Source: Blepharisma stoltei (lineage: Eukaryota > Ciliophora > Heterotrichea > Heterotrichida > Blepharismidae). From it: a stretch of DNA of 64,000 nt. Numbering within the stretch: position 1 is the first letter of the stretch; the number at the start of each line of letters is the position of its first letter. Where the stretch lies: NCBI GenBank assembly GCA_914767885.1, contig CAJZBQ010000053.1:558001-622000 (forward strand), given 5' to 3'. The position numbers were made by a program, and so were the translations under genes. Shown one piece after another: positions 43,180 to 53,600 of the stretch. The notes beneath the pieces were generated by a model, which did not search any database, was not told where the DNA came from, and was given only the letters and a program-made list of their open reading frames with translations.

Positions 43180-46100
43180 TTATTTTACCCTCCTGCTCCT
43201 GCTATTAACTCTTACAATTTCATCCCAGTCCTCAGTAATTTCCACAGTTCTTCCAGTGTATCTGTCAAAGCTAGGCGCTTTCTTTTCAGGCTCAATTGCA
43301 CTTCTTGCTCTTTCCAGATTCATTTCTGCTTCTGGGTGTGTAGCAATTTCTGGAAGAAGTCGAGGCTCTTCATAGCTTTCTCTCCCTGTGATTTTATCAA
43401 AACCTAATACGCCTAATGTTCTAGGTTTTGTAGGATCTTGAATAGTGATGGGTGGAGGAACATAAACTTCCTCTTCGTTATGGGTTATTTCTTCTCTGCC
43501 AGTCTGCTTTTCCATATTTACGAGCATAGCTCTTCTTGGCCTTATGGCATCTTCGTTTATTTCTACTGGGGGAACAGTAGCAATCATTTCTTCTTCAAAG
43601 GCTTCTTCTTGCTGTCTTCCTACTTGTTTGTCGATATTTACCAGCATAGGGACTTTTCTTCGAATTATGTCATCTTTTACATTTAAATCTAATTTTTCCT
43701 CCTCTGACTCCCCACTTCAAATTTGAACAAAATATCTGCTCCAATTTAACCTTACTTACTTAATGAAATTACGGCCATAAGACTTTTCAGTCTGGCCATT
43801 TCTGATTAAAAACAATTCTGATCTAAAATTCAACTTCTGATATAATGGCCTAAATCTGATCATAATTAAATCTTTCTGACTAAAAATAAAATTAGATCAA
43901 TTCTGGTCTAAATAAAAATTCTGGCCTGAGCTTCTTGCGTCTCCAACAACTTCTTCATGTCTTCCACCTCCAGCTTCATCTACCACAGAAACAAATAGCC
44001 ATTGCTGCAATAAGCTGCACACACTCACGCAGCACAGCTGGTATTCTTGAAGAGACGCCAACTGGATAATTTCTTTTAGTCTGGCACAACGTGCCATTAT
44101 GCAATTAGAAAATTATGCTCCAATTTAAAGGAATTATTATTATTTTAAAAGTAATTTTAAAAAAAATTATATAAAGTTTTATTTAAATAAAACTTATCGA
44201 TCAAAGCCAAGCTTCGCTTAAATTAAAGATGGTTAATGTACCCAAAAAAAGAAATTTTACCAATTTTTGTTTTAAATTAAAGGGAGTAATTCATTTTCTT
44301 TTATAACCCTTCCTTGATCTTTTGCCATATTCACAAACATTGGAATCTTCTTTTTAATATAATCTTTATTAGGGTTGATCAACAATTCAGTTTTTTCTTC
44401 ATACTCATCAATTTTCTCATCTCTTCCTTGAGCTTTATCCATATTCACAAGCATAGGAACTTTATGTTTTACTATAGGATCAATTAATAAAATATCGCCT
44501 TCTTTCGGCTCATCAATGTCAATTTGTGCAGGCTCTCGGGGCTCAGCTTTTCCGAAATCATAAGCAGGGGCTCTTTCTTGAATAGGCTCATAGTCATACG
44601 TGCCTGGAGCTGGATTCGGCAAAATTCCTTTGAGTTTTTGATTAATCCTCATCATGATTTCTCTCTCTTTTTCTTTCATTTTGAAATCCTCATAGGCAAT
44701 TCCATTAGAAAAATCAGCTTCTTGAGGTTTATCGAATTTATTATCATCAGAAAAATCATAGAATTTCCAACGCTCAGGGAATAAAAGCTTATTTGAAGGA
44801 TGAGGAGGCTCAATAACTGTAGGCTCATGATACTGAAATGTAGGATGAGAAGGATGCAGCAATGTATCGTCAGGGTATAAAGGAATCCTCAAATCACTTT
44901 CAGGAGGCTTATTTTGGGAATTATCTGGGTGGAATGTTAGAACTCCCTTGTCAGCTCTTTGCTCGATTAAAGTGAACTGTGGGTCATATTTCCCTGGGCC
45001 AAGCTTTAAAACTGCATCTGGAGGAAGTGGAGGCTTCTTATGCTCAGGATTAATTGTTGGCTCAGGAATTCTTTTTTCGACTAAATCATACTGCACATTC
45101 AATGCTTTTCTTCTGTCTTCCTCTGGAGATTTTTCACGTTTTGCTATTGGAATATAGCCACCAATAGGTTCAACTTGGTCTTGGATCGTATAAGTTGTGG
45201 GTCCTGGAGTTTTTGCTGGAGGCCTTGGTATTGTTTCAATTTGATGATACTCAACTGCTCCTTTTATATCTGGCTCAATTGCATCATATGAAACTGAGTA
45301 TCGTCCTGGGCCTACTTTTGTGTTTTCTGGTCTATGTGGAGCTGTGCTTTCTGGTGCAATTATTCCTCCATGAACTTCATGAGGCTTATCAGGGTTCGCA
45401 AGCTTTCATAAAATTGCTGCCTTCTCTTCTCTTAAATCTTCTAGCTCATCTTTGAGTTTGAGCTTTTCATTTCTTTCTGTATCTTGAGCAATTTTGAAGC
45501 CTGGAATCGATTTTTTTACAGCATTATAGTTTGGGTCAATGGGTAGCTCAGTTTCATTGATAACTTCTTTAGGCTTTTTAGGAGATTTTCCAAAGCTGGA
45601 GCCAAGGTGATTTCGTTCGATATAGCTATAATTCACTTGGTATGCGCCAGGGCCTACAAATGATTTTTGAGAGTTTACGCTGGTTGCTTCAGTTGATAAT
45701 GAATGGGAGTGCGAAGGCTTTTTGAAGTTAACTTCAACAAAATCAGGGTTAGTGTCTCTTCAGTCCTCAATTTTTTCTTCTCATTCAGCCTTCATTTTCA
45801 TGAAATCGTCGAATTCAGTAGCCATAGTTGATATGCTCGTGCTGAGAAGAGAATTTTCTTCGTTGCTTTTATTATAGGCAAGCCTAGTGGCACTTTTCAA
45901 TTGTTCATTATAATTAATTGCCTTTGCTTTTTTAGGCACAGGCGAACTTGGAAGTATATTGCTCTATATTGAATTTTATAATAACTACTATATATATAAT
46001 AATCATTTTATAAAACATCATCAAATTTTTTTAATGTGATTTAAAGCTATATAAATCAGAATTATCTTTATTGCTAGTAGCCTGATTTTCATTTTGTTTT

Positions 46101-46459
46101 CTTTCAGTTTTTGTATTTAATTTTAAAGGACTTTTCTTATCTTTTATAGTCACAGAAGGTGCTTTTTTCAAAATATAATCATAGTTTGGGTTTAGCATGA
46201 CTACAGGAGACTGATCATTTCTTTCAATTACTTTGGAAGCTTTCCCTATAACTCCTCCAGTCACTCTTTTTCCTGGCCTCGCTGCATCAAGCATCACATC
46301 ATAATCATTCTTTTTATTTTCAAAAATCGTTCTTTTGCTCGTTCCAAAAGTTGTGACTCCTTGCTCTTTTTTAATTTCAACGTTCTTTTTCGGTAGAAAT
46401 TCTTTATTCATTTCTATTTCTTTATCAGCTTCTTCTATTGCTTTTAACAAAGCCTCCAT
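43180..46459 (-). CDS. PG-rich-repeat axonemal-type protein
   Basis: 866 residues after removing a 97-nt IES (45955-46051) and a 582-nt IES (43705-44286). Repeats of the sperm-tail PG-rich kind are seen: VGPGAYQVNYSYIE, VGPGRYSVSYDAIE, LGPGKYDPQFTLIE and PAPGTYDYEPIQE. The C-terminal third instead carries a repeated module of the form PMLVNMDKxxGR (KVPMLVNMDKAQGR, KIPMFVNMAKDQGR, KVPMLVNIDKQVGR, RAMLVNMEKQTGR and two weaker copies). PG-rich-repeat proteins bind inside or along axonemal microtubules. Two Trp are TGA (AEWEEKIEDW). It starts 13 bp from one neighbour and stops 12 bp from the other. Confidence 0.8.
43705..44286. mobile_element. 582-nt IES: C-rich-end MITE carrying a SINE
   Basis: Boundaries TGA (43705-43707) and TAA (44287-44289). 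Ends CTCCCCACTTCAAATTTGAAC and GTTTTAAATTAAAGGGAG form an imperfect inverted repeat of another MITE family. Removal gives ..KENE(S/L)EEEKLDLN.. in frame. A SINE-like element is nested at 43750-44115. Confidence 0.8.
43750..44115 (-). mobile_element. SINE-like element I nested in an IES
   Basis: Flanked by the perfect 13-bp duplication TGCTCCAATTTAA (43737-43749 and 44116-44128). On the minus strand it starts ..AATTGCATAATGGCACG and ends (TAAG)n. Its 3' half contains a loose array of TTCTGAY-(N10-20) units. Confidence 0.8.
45955..46051 (-). other. 97-nt TA-bounded IES
   Basis: Cutting between TA 45955-45956 and TA 46052-46053 joins GAT TTA CTT CCA (..NSDLLPSSPVP..) and unites two open segments that otherwise lack a stop-free connection. 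The flanks share ATATA. Confidence 0.7.
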
Positions 46460-46472
46460 TTAAAAATTTATA

Positions 46473-49093
46473 TTACCTTATATTAAACCCTCTTATTCTT
46501 AGGCTTTCTTTCAGCTCAAGACTTGGAAAACGATCAGTTGCCCTTGGAGAAAAGCTTGACAGGCTTGATGATTTTAATTTAAACTGCTCATTATCATAAA
46601 ATTTTTCCCTGTTTGTATTTTGTAAAATTGCATGCATCACTAAACTTTCTGCTTCACCTGGCAAATATTCAGATAACTCATCTTGCTTTGGAGATCTGAA
46701 ATGTGGTCGAAGTGTGGCTGTTGGAGATTGAAAAGAAGATTGAATGGCTCTTTTATGAATAATTATTTTTTCAATTTTGTCAAGTCTTTCGCTCATTACT
46801 TGGCTATCGCCATTACTAAATGATATATCAGGTGAAAAGGGATCTTTTATTGAACTTCGCTTTAAGTTGGATTCTCTTTCTGTTTTCAAGATATTTAATT
46901 CTTCTCCACTATCATCATTTATATGGAACTGTTTAAGAGTTTTTGACAATTCTTCCCTCAGCTCATCTATTTGTGCTTTTCCTGCCTCGAGTACTTGAAG
47001 ACGAGTTTCTAAGTTCGTTTCTGTTGATTTTAACGAGGAAATAAACTGCTCAAAGTCATTGAATTTGTTGGAGATTTTCTCATCTGAAATAGTGAATCTT
47101 TTTTCAAAATTTTCAGCTAAAATGCTAATTTCGTGTCTATTTGACTCGAAATCGATATACATAAATAGCGTGAAGAATCAGTAATCTGCCCCTTCTTAGC
47201 GTCTGTAGCCATACGCAAGTCTGGCAACCTCGCTCAATGGAGAGCAGCATGTGATGAGTGTGCTCGGCCAGGTATTTGTTGACTTGGTGGGATAGCAGCA
47301 TCGTGCTGATAGACCTAGAGCTCAACTTCAGATTAATTTTTTGCTTCGTTGAGAGATGGAACTTGGAAGCTGGAAAGGGATAGCACAGCAAGGCTAGAAG
47401 TGGTCGCTTGGCCGATCGGGCATTTCCCCAGCGCTATACATGAGCTGCACCCCTGGGTTATAGTTTCATCTTAGTTGGCAGCCTGACCATCAAACGGGTG
47501 CGAAAAGGCATTATGGCTGGTGGGGAGCTAATCGATAATCTAAGTTATGTAAGACTCGAAATCGATTATTTTGGACTCGATATTGCCAAGTCTTGAAAAT
47601 AGTTCTTTTTGAAGCTTTTGGAAATAAACACTTGTCTTATTGATTTCGCTATTATGGGCAGTTAGTGAATCTTGTAGAGATTTCAATTTTACATTGAACT
47701 CTTCTTGCACTAAATTTATCTTTGAAAACTGCTTACTCCCCCCCCCCCTCCGTGAGCGAACAAAAAAATTTTGTTCGCTCACGGAGGGGGGTTATTTTTT
47801 TTTTTTAAAAAAAAAATTTATATATAAATTTTATAAAAAATATTTTTTCGAAATTTAAAAAAAATCCTAATTTGCAAAAAATTGGGAAGCAAATATTAAT
47901 TTAATTTGCAAAATTTATGTTTAAAACGCAATTTGTTTAAAATTAAACAGAATTAGCTCTAGATTTCATTATACTAATTATCACTTATATATCAAAATTT
48001 TTTTCCATTAAAATTTTTTCTATTTAAAAAAATTTTTGTTCACTCACGGAGGGTGGGTTTTTTGGTCAAAAAATGGCGATTTTTCTAATGGTTTTGTTCG
48101 CTCACGGAGGGGGGGGGGGGAGTTAATAGTTTTATCACATTTTTTATCAGTTTTACTAATTTTTTCAGCTAATTCATTTATAGAAGAGCACTCTACAGTA
48201 AGATTCTGAAGTTGATCTTTTGTTGACTTAAATAATTCCCTTATATCTTTCAGCTCATTCTTTGATATTAAGTTCAATCTAAAGGCATTCAATTGATTTT
48301 TCACATCGATATCAACCTTATCCACTTTTGCATCCATATCTTTCAAATTTTCTCTGAAATTTTCTACTTCAACTCCTAATTCTTCTAGCAACTTGCATTT
48401 ATTTTTTTCTTTTTTCTCAATATCATTCCACTTCATTTCACAGTCCTTCATCACATCACTTTTAAACTTTTCAAATTCATCACAGCCTTTCATTTTATCA
48501 CAAATAGATATATCGCTTATTTTATCAAAATCAATAACTTTTTCTTCCTGCTTTGTCAACCTGATCTCGTGATCTTCAATTCTTTTAAGTGCTTCTTTGA
48601 GTCGGTCATTCATTTTTTTCTCAAAACCTTCCAAATTTTGATTAAATTTTTCCAAAATATCTGAATTTTCACATGCAGCTTGTGTAAATTGGCCTCCAAA
48701 TGTTAAATCTTTCAAATAGTTTTTTTTGTCAAAAGGATTTGGGGTTTCATTGACACTGCTTTCTGAGTAATATAAATTATCTTCTTCGCTGTTGTCATGA
48801 TTGGTTTTTTCTTGAGATTCCCTAATGTTTTCTTCGATGATCTCGTCACTCAGATGCTCTCTGCTTGGTAGATAACTAAGTCCAGGCTGATAAGATGAGA
48901 ATTCTGGAGTCCTTATCTCTTCAGTTTTCTCTTTAGGAACTTGCAAATTTATTTTTCTTTGACTCTCATCATTTACAGACTGCGCTCTTTGTGATATATT
49001 TTTGGATAGAATTTCTTTTAGCTCATTCAGAGGCTTGCTCCTATTAACCCTGCAAATTTCCTAATTGAAAAATACTTCATATAACTTTTCCAT
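46473..49093 (-). CDS. long coiled-coil protein
   Basis: 601 residues after a 15-nt intron (49061-49075), a MITE (47734-48123) and a SINE-like insertion with its duplication (47143-47552). It starts MEKLYEEICRVNRSKPLNEL, then an acidic disordered region (SREHLSDEIIEENIRE..), then several hundred residues of coiled coil (KFNQNLEGFEKKMNDRLKE; KIDELREEL-type heptads), and a Ser-rich C-terminus (SLSSFSPRATDRFPSLELK). No named family. A structural role in the cytoskeleton or basal body is plausible from the composition and the neighbouring axonemal gene, not shown. Confidence 0.8.
47157..47552 (+). mobile_element. SINE-like insertion (family A), no TA in duplication
   Basis: Flanked by the perfect 14-bp duplication GACTCGAAATCGAT (47143-47156 and 47553-47566). 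It begins ATACATAAATAGCG. It shares AGAGCAGCATG..GTGAGTGTG and GGAACTTGGAAGCTGGAAA with the insertion at 1704-2218. Excision restores ..NIESKIIDFESNRHE... Confidence 0.9.
47734..48123 (-). mobile_element. full-length C-rich-end MITE, IES
   Basis: TTA on both sides, 390 bp, nearly identical to the intergenic full-length copies. Removal joins ACT ATT AAG CAG (..DKTIKQFSKIN..). Confidence 0.93.
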
Positions 49094-49128
49094 TAAATAT
49101 TATTTAAAATATCGCTATTTTTAACTAA

Positions 49129-50310
49129 TTATGACTTTGTCTCAATTTCTTTTGATGTATAGACACTCCATTCTCCTCCGTTATACATATAATTGTCCAT
49201 AGGATAGTCCAGCGGCAGATTTTTGAACGCAACAAAACATTCATAAGGGTTTAGCATTGGCTTTGTGAATTCAGCACCCCAGTCGATTGCAAGCCTCGGA
49301 CATGCTATTTCAACCCATGCGTCCACTTCTGGGTATTTGTTAATAGAGCTCTGGCTAACATCTGACATCAAAAACACTGTGTATTTCCTCCCAATCCCCT
49401 GCAGCAGTTTTTCCAGCTGGCTTAAAATATGAATGCTCCCTTGTCTTCCCAGTGTCCCTAAAACTAACCCAATATGTTTCGCATTCCTTGTAGCTTCAAT
49501 AGAAGCATTCCTTCTCACCTTCATTTCATTAAGATCGTAATACTCTGCATATATCTTGTTCTGATAAGGATCGTATCTAAAGAACCTTGAGCCTGGGTTT
49601 TGGATCATCGCAGCTTCCAAATGAAATCTCCCATCACTTACTGATATAATAATTTGCTCAGGAATTGCAGGAGATGTACATCCAAGAAGCTCCCCTGTTG
49701 TCCTTGGTTTGGCCTGAGGAATAATAAAATTTGTATAGCCTCTTTCATCGAGCATTTTTTTAGCGATTGTGACACTTTCCACAAATTGTACGGTGGAGAC
49801 CAGAGCAATTTTTTCATTTGGGTCAGGGAAATTGTGTATTAAAGTATTGACTAATGTGTCAATGTTTATTGCAATGTCAACAAAAACATATAAAGTTTTC
49901 ATGCAAGTTTCATTGATTGGGATTAAGCACGAATGCCCATAGTGAACGAGCAAGTCTAAATGCAGCTCATTAGCTGTGAGATCTTCAATGCAGCATGCGC
50001 CATAGACTACGTCAGCTAGAATAATCACATCTTCTAAGCCGCCTATGGCTAATAAAATATCTGAAAGAAGGCAGCCGTACATTTGCAAACCTTCAGGAAA
50101 TTGGAGTCCGACTCTCTTGGCATTTAGTTCCCTGATCCTCCACAGAGTTTTGTGTATTTCAAAGTTATAGTTTTTGGGGACCAATTCCATCCATCTAGCC
50201 AGCTCTGGGTTGTTTAAAATATCTTCAGGAATTTGATTTGGTCTGACACCTTTAATCCTTTTCATTTTAATATTAAAGTTAATGCACAATCGCATAAATG
50301 GAAGGGCCAT
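49129..50310 (-). CDS. DPH1: diphthamide synthesis protein DPH1
   Basis: Radical-SAM-like 4Fe-4S subunit that adds the 3-amino-3-carboxypropyl group of SAM to a histidine of elongation factor 2, the first step of diphthamide synthesis. It is 393 residues from the first ATG (50310), or 378 from the ATG at 50265 whose context MKRIKGVRPNQIPEDIL fits the family start better. Cluster cysteines are in VYGACCIEDLTA, ELLGCTSP and EIACPRLAIDWG. The NFEIHKTLWRI and LQFPEGLQMY signatures are clear. No intron or IES. The stop is 35 bp from the next gene's start. Confidence 0.93.
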   Translation of the reverse strand: MALPFMRLCINFNIKMKRIKGVRPNQIPEDILNNPELARWMELVPKNYNFEIHKTLWRIRELNAKRVGLQFPEGLQMYGCLLSDILLAIGGLEDVIILADVVYGACCIEDLTANELHLDLLVHYGHSCLIPINETCMKTLYVFVDIAINIDTLVNTLIHNFPDPNEKIALVSTVQFVESVTIAKKMLDERGYTNFIIPQAKPRTTGELLGCTSPAIPEQIIISVSDGRFHLEAAMIQNPGSRFFRYDPYQNKIYAEYYDLNEMKVRRNASIEATRNAKHIGLVLGTLGRQGSIHILSQLEKLLQGIGRKYTVFLMSDVSQSSINKYPEVDAWVEIACPRLAIDWGAEFTKPMLNPYECFVAFKNLPLDYPMDNYMYNGGEWSVYTSKEIETKS

Positions 50311-50342
50311 GATTTTACCATTTCTAACTATTTTATCCTACT

Positions 50343-50670
50343 TACTCCCCCCTCCGTGAGTGAGCAAAACCAAAAAAAAGCCTATTTTTTGGGTAAAAGC
50401 CAACCCTCCGTGAGAGAACAAAAAAATTTTTTAATATAAAAATATTTTGATATTATAAATGAAATCTCTAATTGCTTAATTTTAAATATTTTGCTTTTAA
50501 ACAAAAAATTTACAAAATTAAATTAATACTTGCTTTAAAAATTATTTCGAATGGGATTTTTTTAAATTTCTAAAAAACATTTATTATAGAATTTTATATA
50601 TAAATTTTATAATAAATAATAATCTCTATGAACGAACAAATATTTTCGTTCGATCACGGAAGGCAGAATT
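50343..50670 (+). mobile_element. diverged C-rich-end MITE abutting a stop codon
   Basis: Left TTA 50342-50344 before CTCCCCCCTCCGTGAG. The right TTA (50670-50672) is the reverse complement of the TAA stop of the channel gene. After excision the stop is re-formed from the same TA. The right end is decayed (GATCACGGAAGGCAGAAT). Confidence 0.8.
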
Positions 50671-53600
50671 TAGCTATCAGCTATTTTAGCCAAGGTCTCT
50701 AGAAGCTCCTGTTGTGCCTTAGTCATCTTGACTGAAATTTCCTCAGTTTTTACTCTAAGTTTATCTGCTACATCTCGAGCTCCACTATGGACTTCTTTGT
50801 TGGTTTCAACACTTCTCTGTTCAATAATGCTGATTTCATTTCCAATCATCGCTACCTTTTTCGTGAGCTCTTCAAGTTTTTCTTCCCAGAATGCTTGCAG
50901 GTCAGTTTCTTCTTCGTCTCCATCAACTTCATTGACAGTGCAAAGCTGGAAATATTCTTTTCTGCCTTTGTCTCTTCTTCAAACTAGAACTGATTCTAGC
51001 TCAAGTATAAATAGAGCCATTTCTCTCATATCAGCAACATGAGCACTTTCTTGGACTCTGGCATAGGTGTCACCCATAAGCGCAATTAACATATTCATCA
51101 TAATAAGTGGGTCGAGCATCACGGCAATCACAAAAACTACCCATTCAAAGAAATGGTAGTTATCAGTGTCAAACTCTCCGTAGTTCATTAAATATGAGTC
51201 CCTCCAGGAGTCCCCGAACGTTTTGGCATTTCCAGAAAGCTCACTTAGAACGCAGAAAACTAATGCAAAAGTCAAGATGGAGTACATTAAAACAATTAAG
51301 AAAGGAATCATATCGTGGATGATTTCTTGGATCATCCTTATCAAGTAGCGAGTGTCTTTAAAAACTCTAAAATAAGCAATTGCGCGGATCCAAGTCACAA
51401 ATGTAATCAGCCCTAAGAACACATGCTTGTTATCCGATTCATAGCCTAAAGAGAGGACCAAGTAATATGAAAAAATTCCGAAAATCCTCAAAAGATCCAA
51501 AATATTCCAAAGATCCGTAAAATAATCTTTTGTTAAGGCAATCATTTGCAATATTTCATAGACTAAGAAAATAACACTCAAGACCAGCAGCCCGTGCAGA
51601 GCTCTGATATCATCTTGCAAAGATGTGGTATAAAGACTGAGAGCGATCATGAATAGCAAGTACAAAGCAACTTGAATAAATAGCAGACTCTGGACTTTTG
51701 ACCATTTATAGAACAAAATTTCTTTGATCAGAGGTGTTTTAAGAATATCAGATTCAGTGCAGTTGATGATGGACATAAGGAAGTCACAGCTTTCTTTTGA
51801 TCCTAATGTAAAGTTGATTCTGAACTTTGAAGTTCGGAAATTAAGAAGCTGGTCATCCCCAGATCTCATTTCAGCTCTGCTTTCTGGAGTTACAAAGTCT
51901 AATAAATTCAATTCTGGGTTAACAGATGTTTTAGAACTCGTAGGGACAACTAGTGGAATTGCAAATTTCAGCAGCTTTTGATTCGGCTCCACAAACGCGT
52001 TTTGGTAAAAATAAGGAAGCAGCTCAGTTGAGAACCTATTCATCCTCAAAATGTCAGTCTCCAGCCTGGTTATAGCATTAGGATCTTCAAGTAGCACCAC
52101 ATCTCTTGTGATTTGGCTTATACAGTCTTTATTCTTTGTGTCCAGTGCAAGAGTCATTGGGCTGCTACCAGTTGATGTCCTTATGAAGCTGCATTGATTT
52201 TTCATTGCGACTGCAAGCTGGTCAAGATCATTCTTATAAGTGAAAACATGCAATAAGTTAATGCATTGAGGCATTATAATACACTGATTCATTATTTCTG
52301 GATAAACAATTTCAAGCTTTGATGAACTGAAAATCGTGCTTAGAATTTCCCAAAAGGTTATTGAATAAGTCAAAGGCCCCAGAAGGGTCGGATCTGCAGA
52401 TTCATGTGACGGATTGATCACTTCGAATATCTCGCAGTTTTCTGAAACTGCAATAAAGCTGGCATTATCTGCAGTTATTGTGAATGTAGAAAGGCCAGGC
52501 AGAGAAAGAGTGCCAAGGTAGACAAGATCAATAAGCGACCAAATTTGGATGCCGTTATCCGAGCACGTATATAAATATTTATCGTCTTTTGAGACTATTG
52601 ACGGGCTTTTTATATCGCTTGGAGTTACATTACTCGGAAATCCAATTATAGCCTCACAAGTGAAGTCGCAGAAATTTCAAATTTTTATGAGGTTGTCTGA
52701 TCCGATAGAAATGAATTGAGAAGCTGTATTCTTCACAACAATAGAGATAATTTCATCGTGTGGCTTCATAATGAGCTTCAATGGGATGTCACTTAAATCG
52801 TTTACTTTCCAAATCTGGAGATCATTATCAGCATTTATCACAATGTACTCCGCATCAGCACTGAAAACAGCTCCGTTGATTGAATCACACCCATAAATCA
52901 AATGGCATTCGGTCCGAGAGAAATTAGCTTTGCTAATTTTCTCTCCCTCAAGCAATTTAATTTATGGGGCTGGGTTTTACCTTAAGAACTTCTGCACAGC
53001 AACAGTGGTTTACCTTTGGGATAGCCAGAGAAACTGCTCCTCAGTGCGATCAAGAGGCTCAGGTCTTTATCCCTCAGCACACCCGAGGAAGGTGACGTTT
53101 AGGCGGAACATGCGCAGGAGCTCAGTCGGATAAAGTGTGGAAGCAGCGAAGCCCGTCATAGCTGGAATGCTGTATTTACCTGTGCCCTGGCGAATCAAAG
53201 TGGATCGATCCAGAGGTCCATGGGCTCGGCACGTGGACAACTATGGTGGCAACTCTGGAAAACGCTACCCCGTAGTGGTCGTTAAATGTTATAAATAACT
53301 TAATATTAAGATTGAATCGCACCCAATATGCATGGTTTTCACACATGTGTTATTTCCCATGCTCCACAAGCTCACGACCCTATTTCCACTTGCAGTCAAA
53401 AATAGATCAGCAGCGCAAGTTATGCATTTAATTTCTCCATGGGTAGTGAGGACGAGATCTGCTCTTGACTTATCGAGAGTTTTTATACGGAGTGTGCTAT
53501 CTTGCTGGGCACATATGAGCAAACTACAATCACTAGAAAAATTTGCAGAGTAGACAGCTTTGTCATAGGTTTGGTATTCATTATCCTTTGTTTCTAAATT

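Noticed and set aside
43897-44097. 66-codon frame starting at the ATGG of element I
   Set aside because: It starts at the common 5' end of the SINE-like elements and shows no family pattern; kept only as a hint about element origin.
13309-53309. SINE-like insertions considered as large introns
   Set aside because: None has GT at its start and AG at its end at the frame-restoring positions, while all proven introns here are 15 nt.
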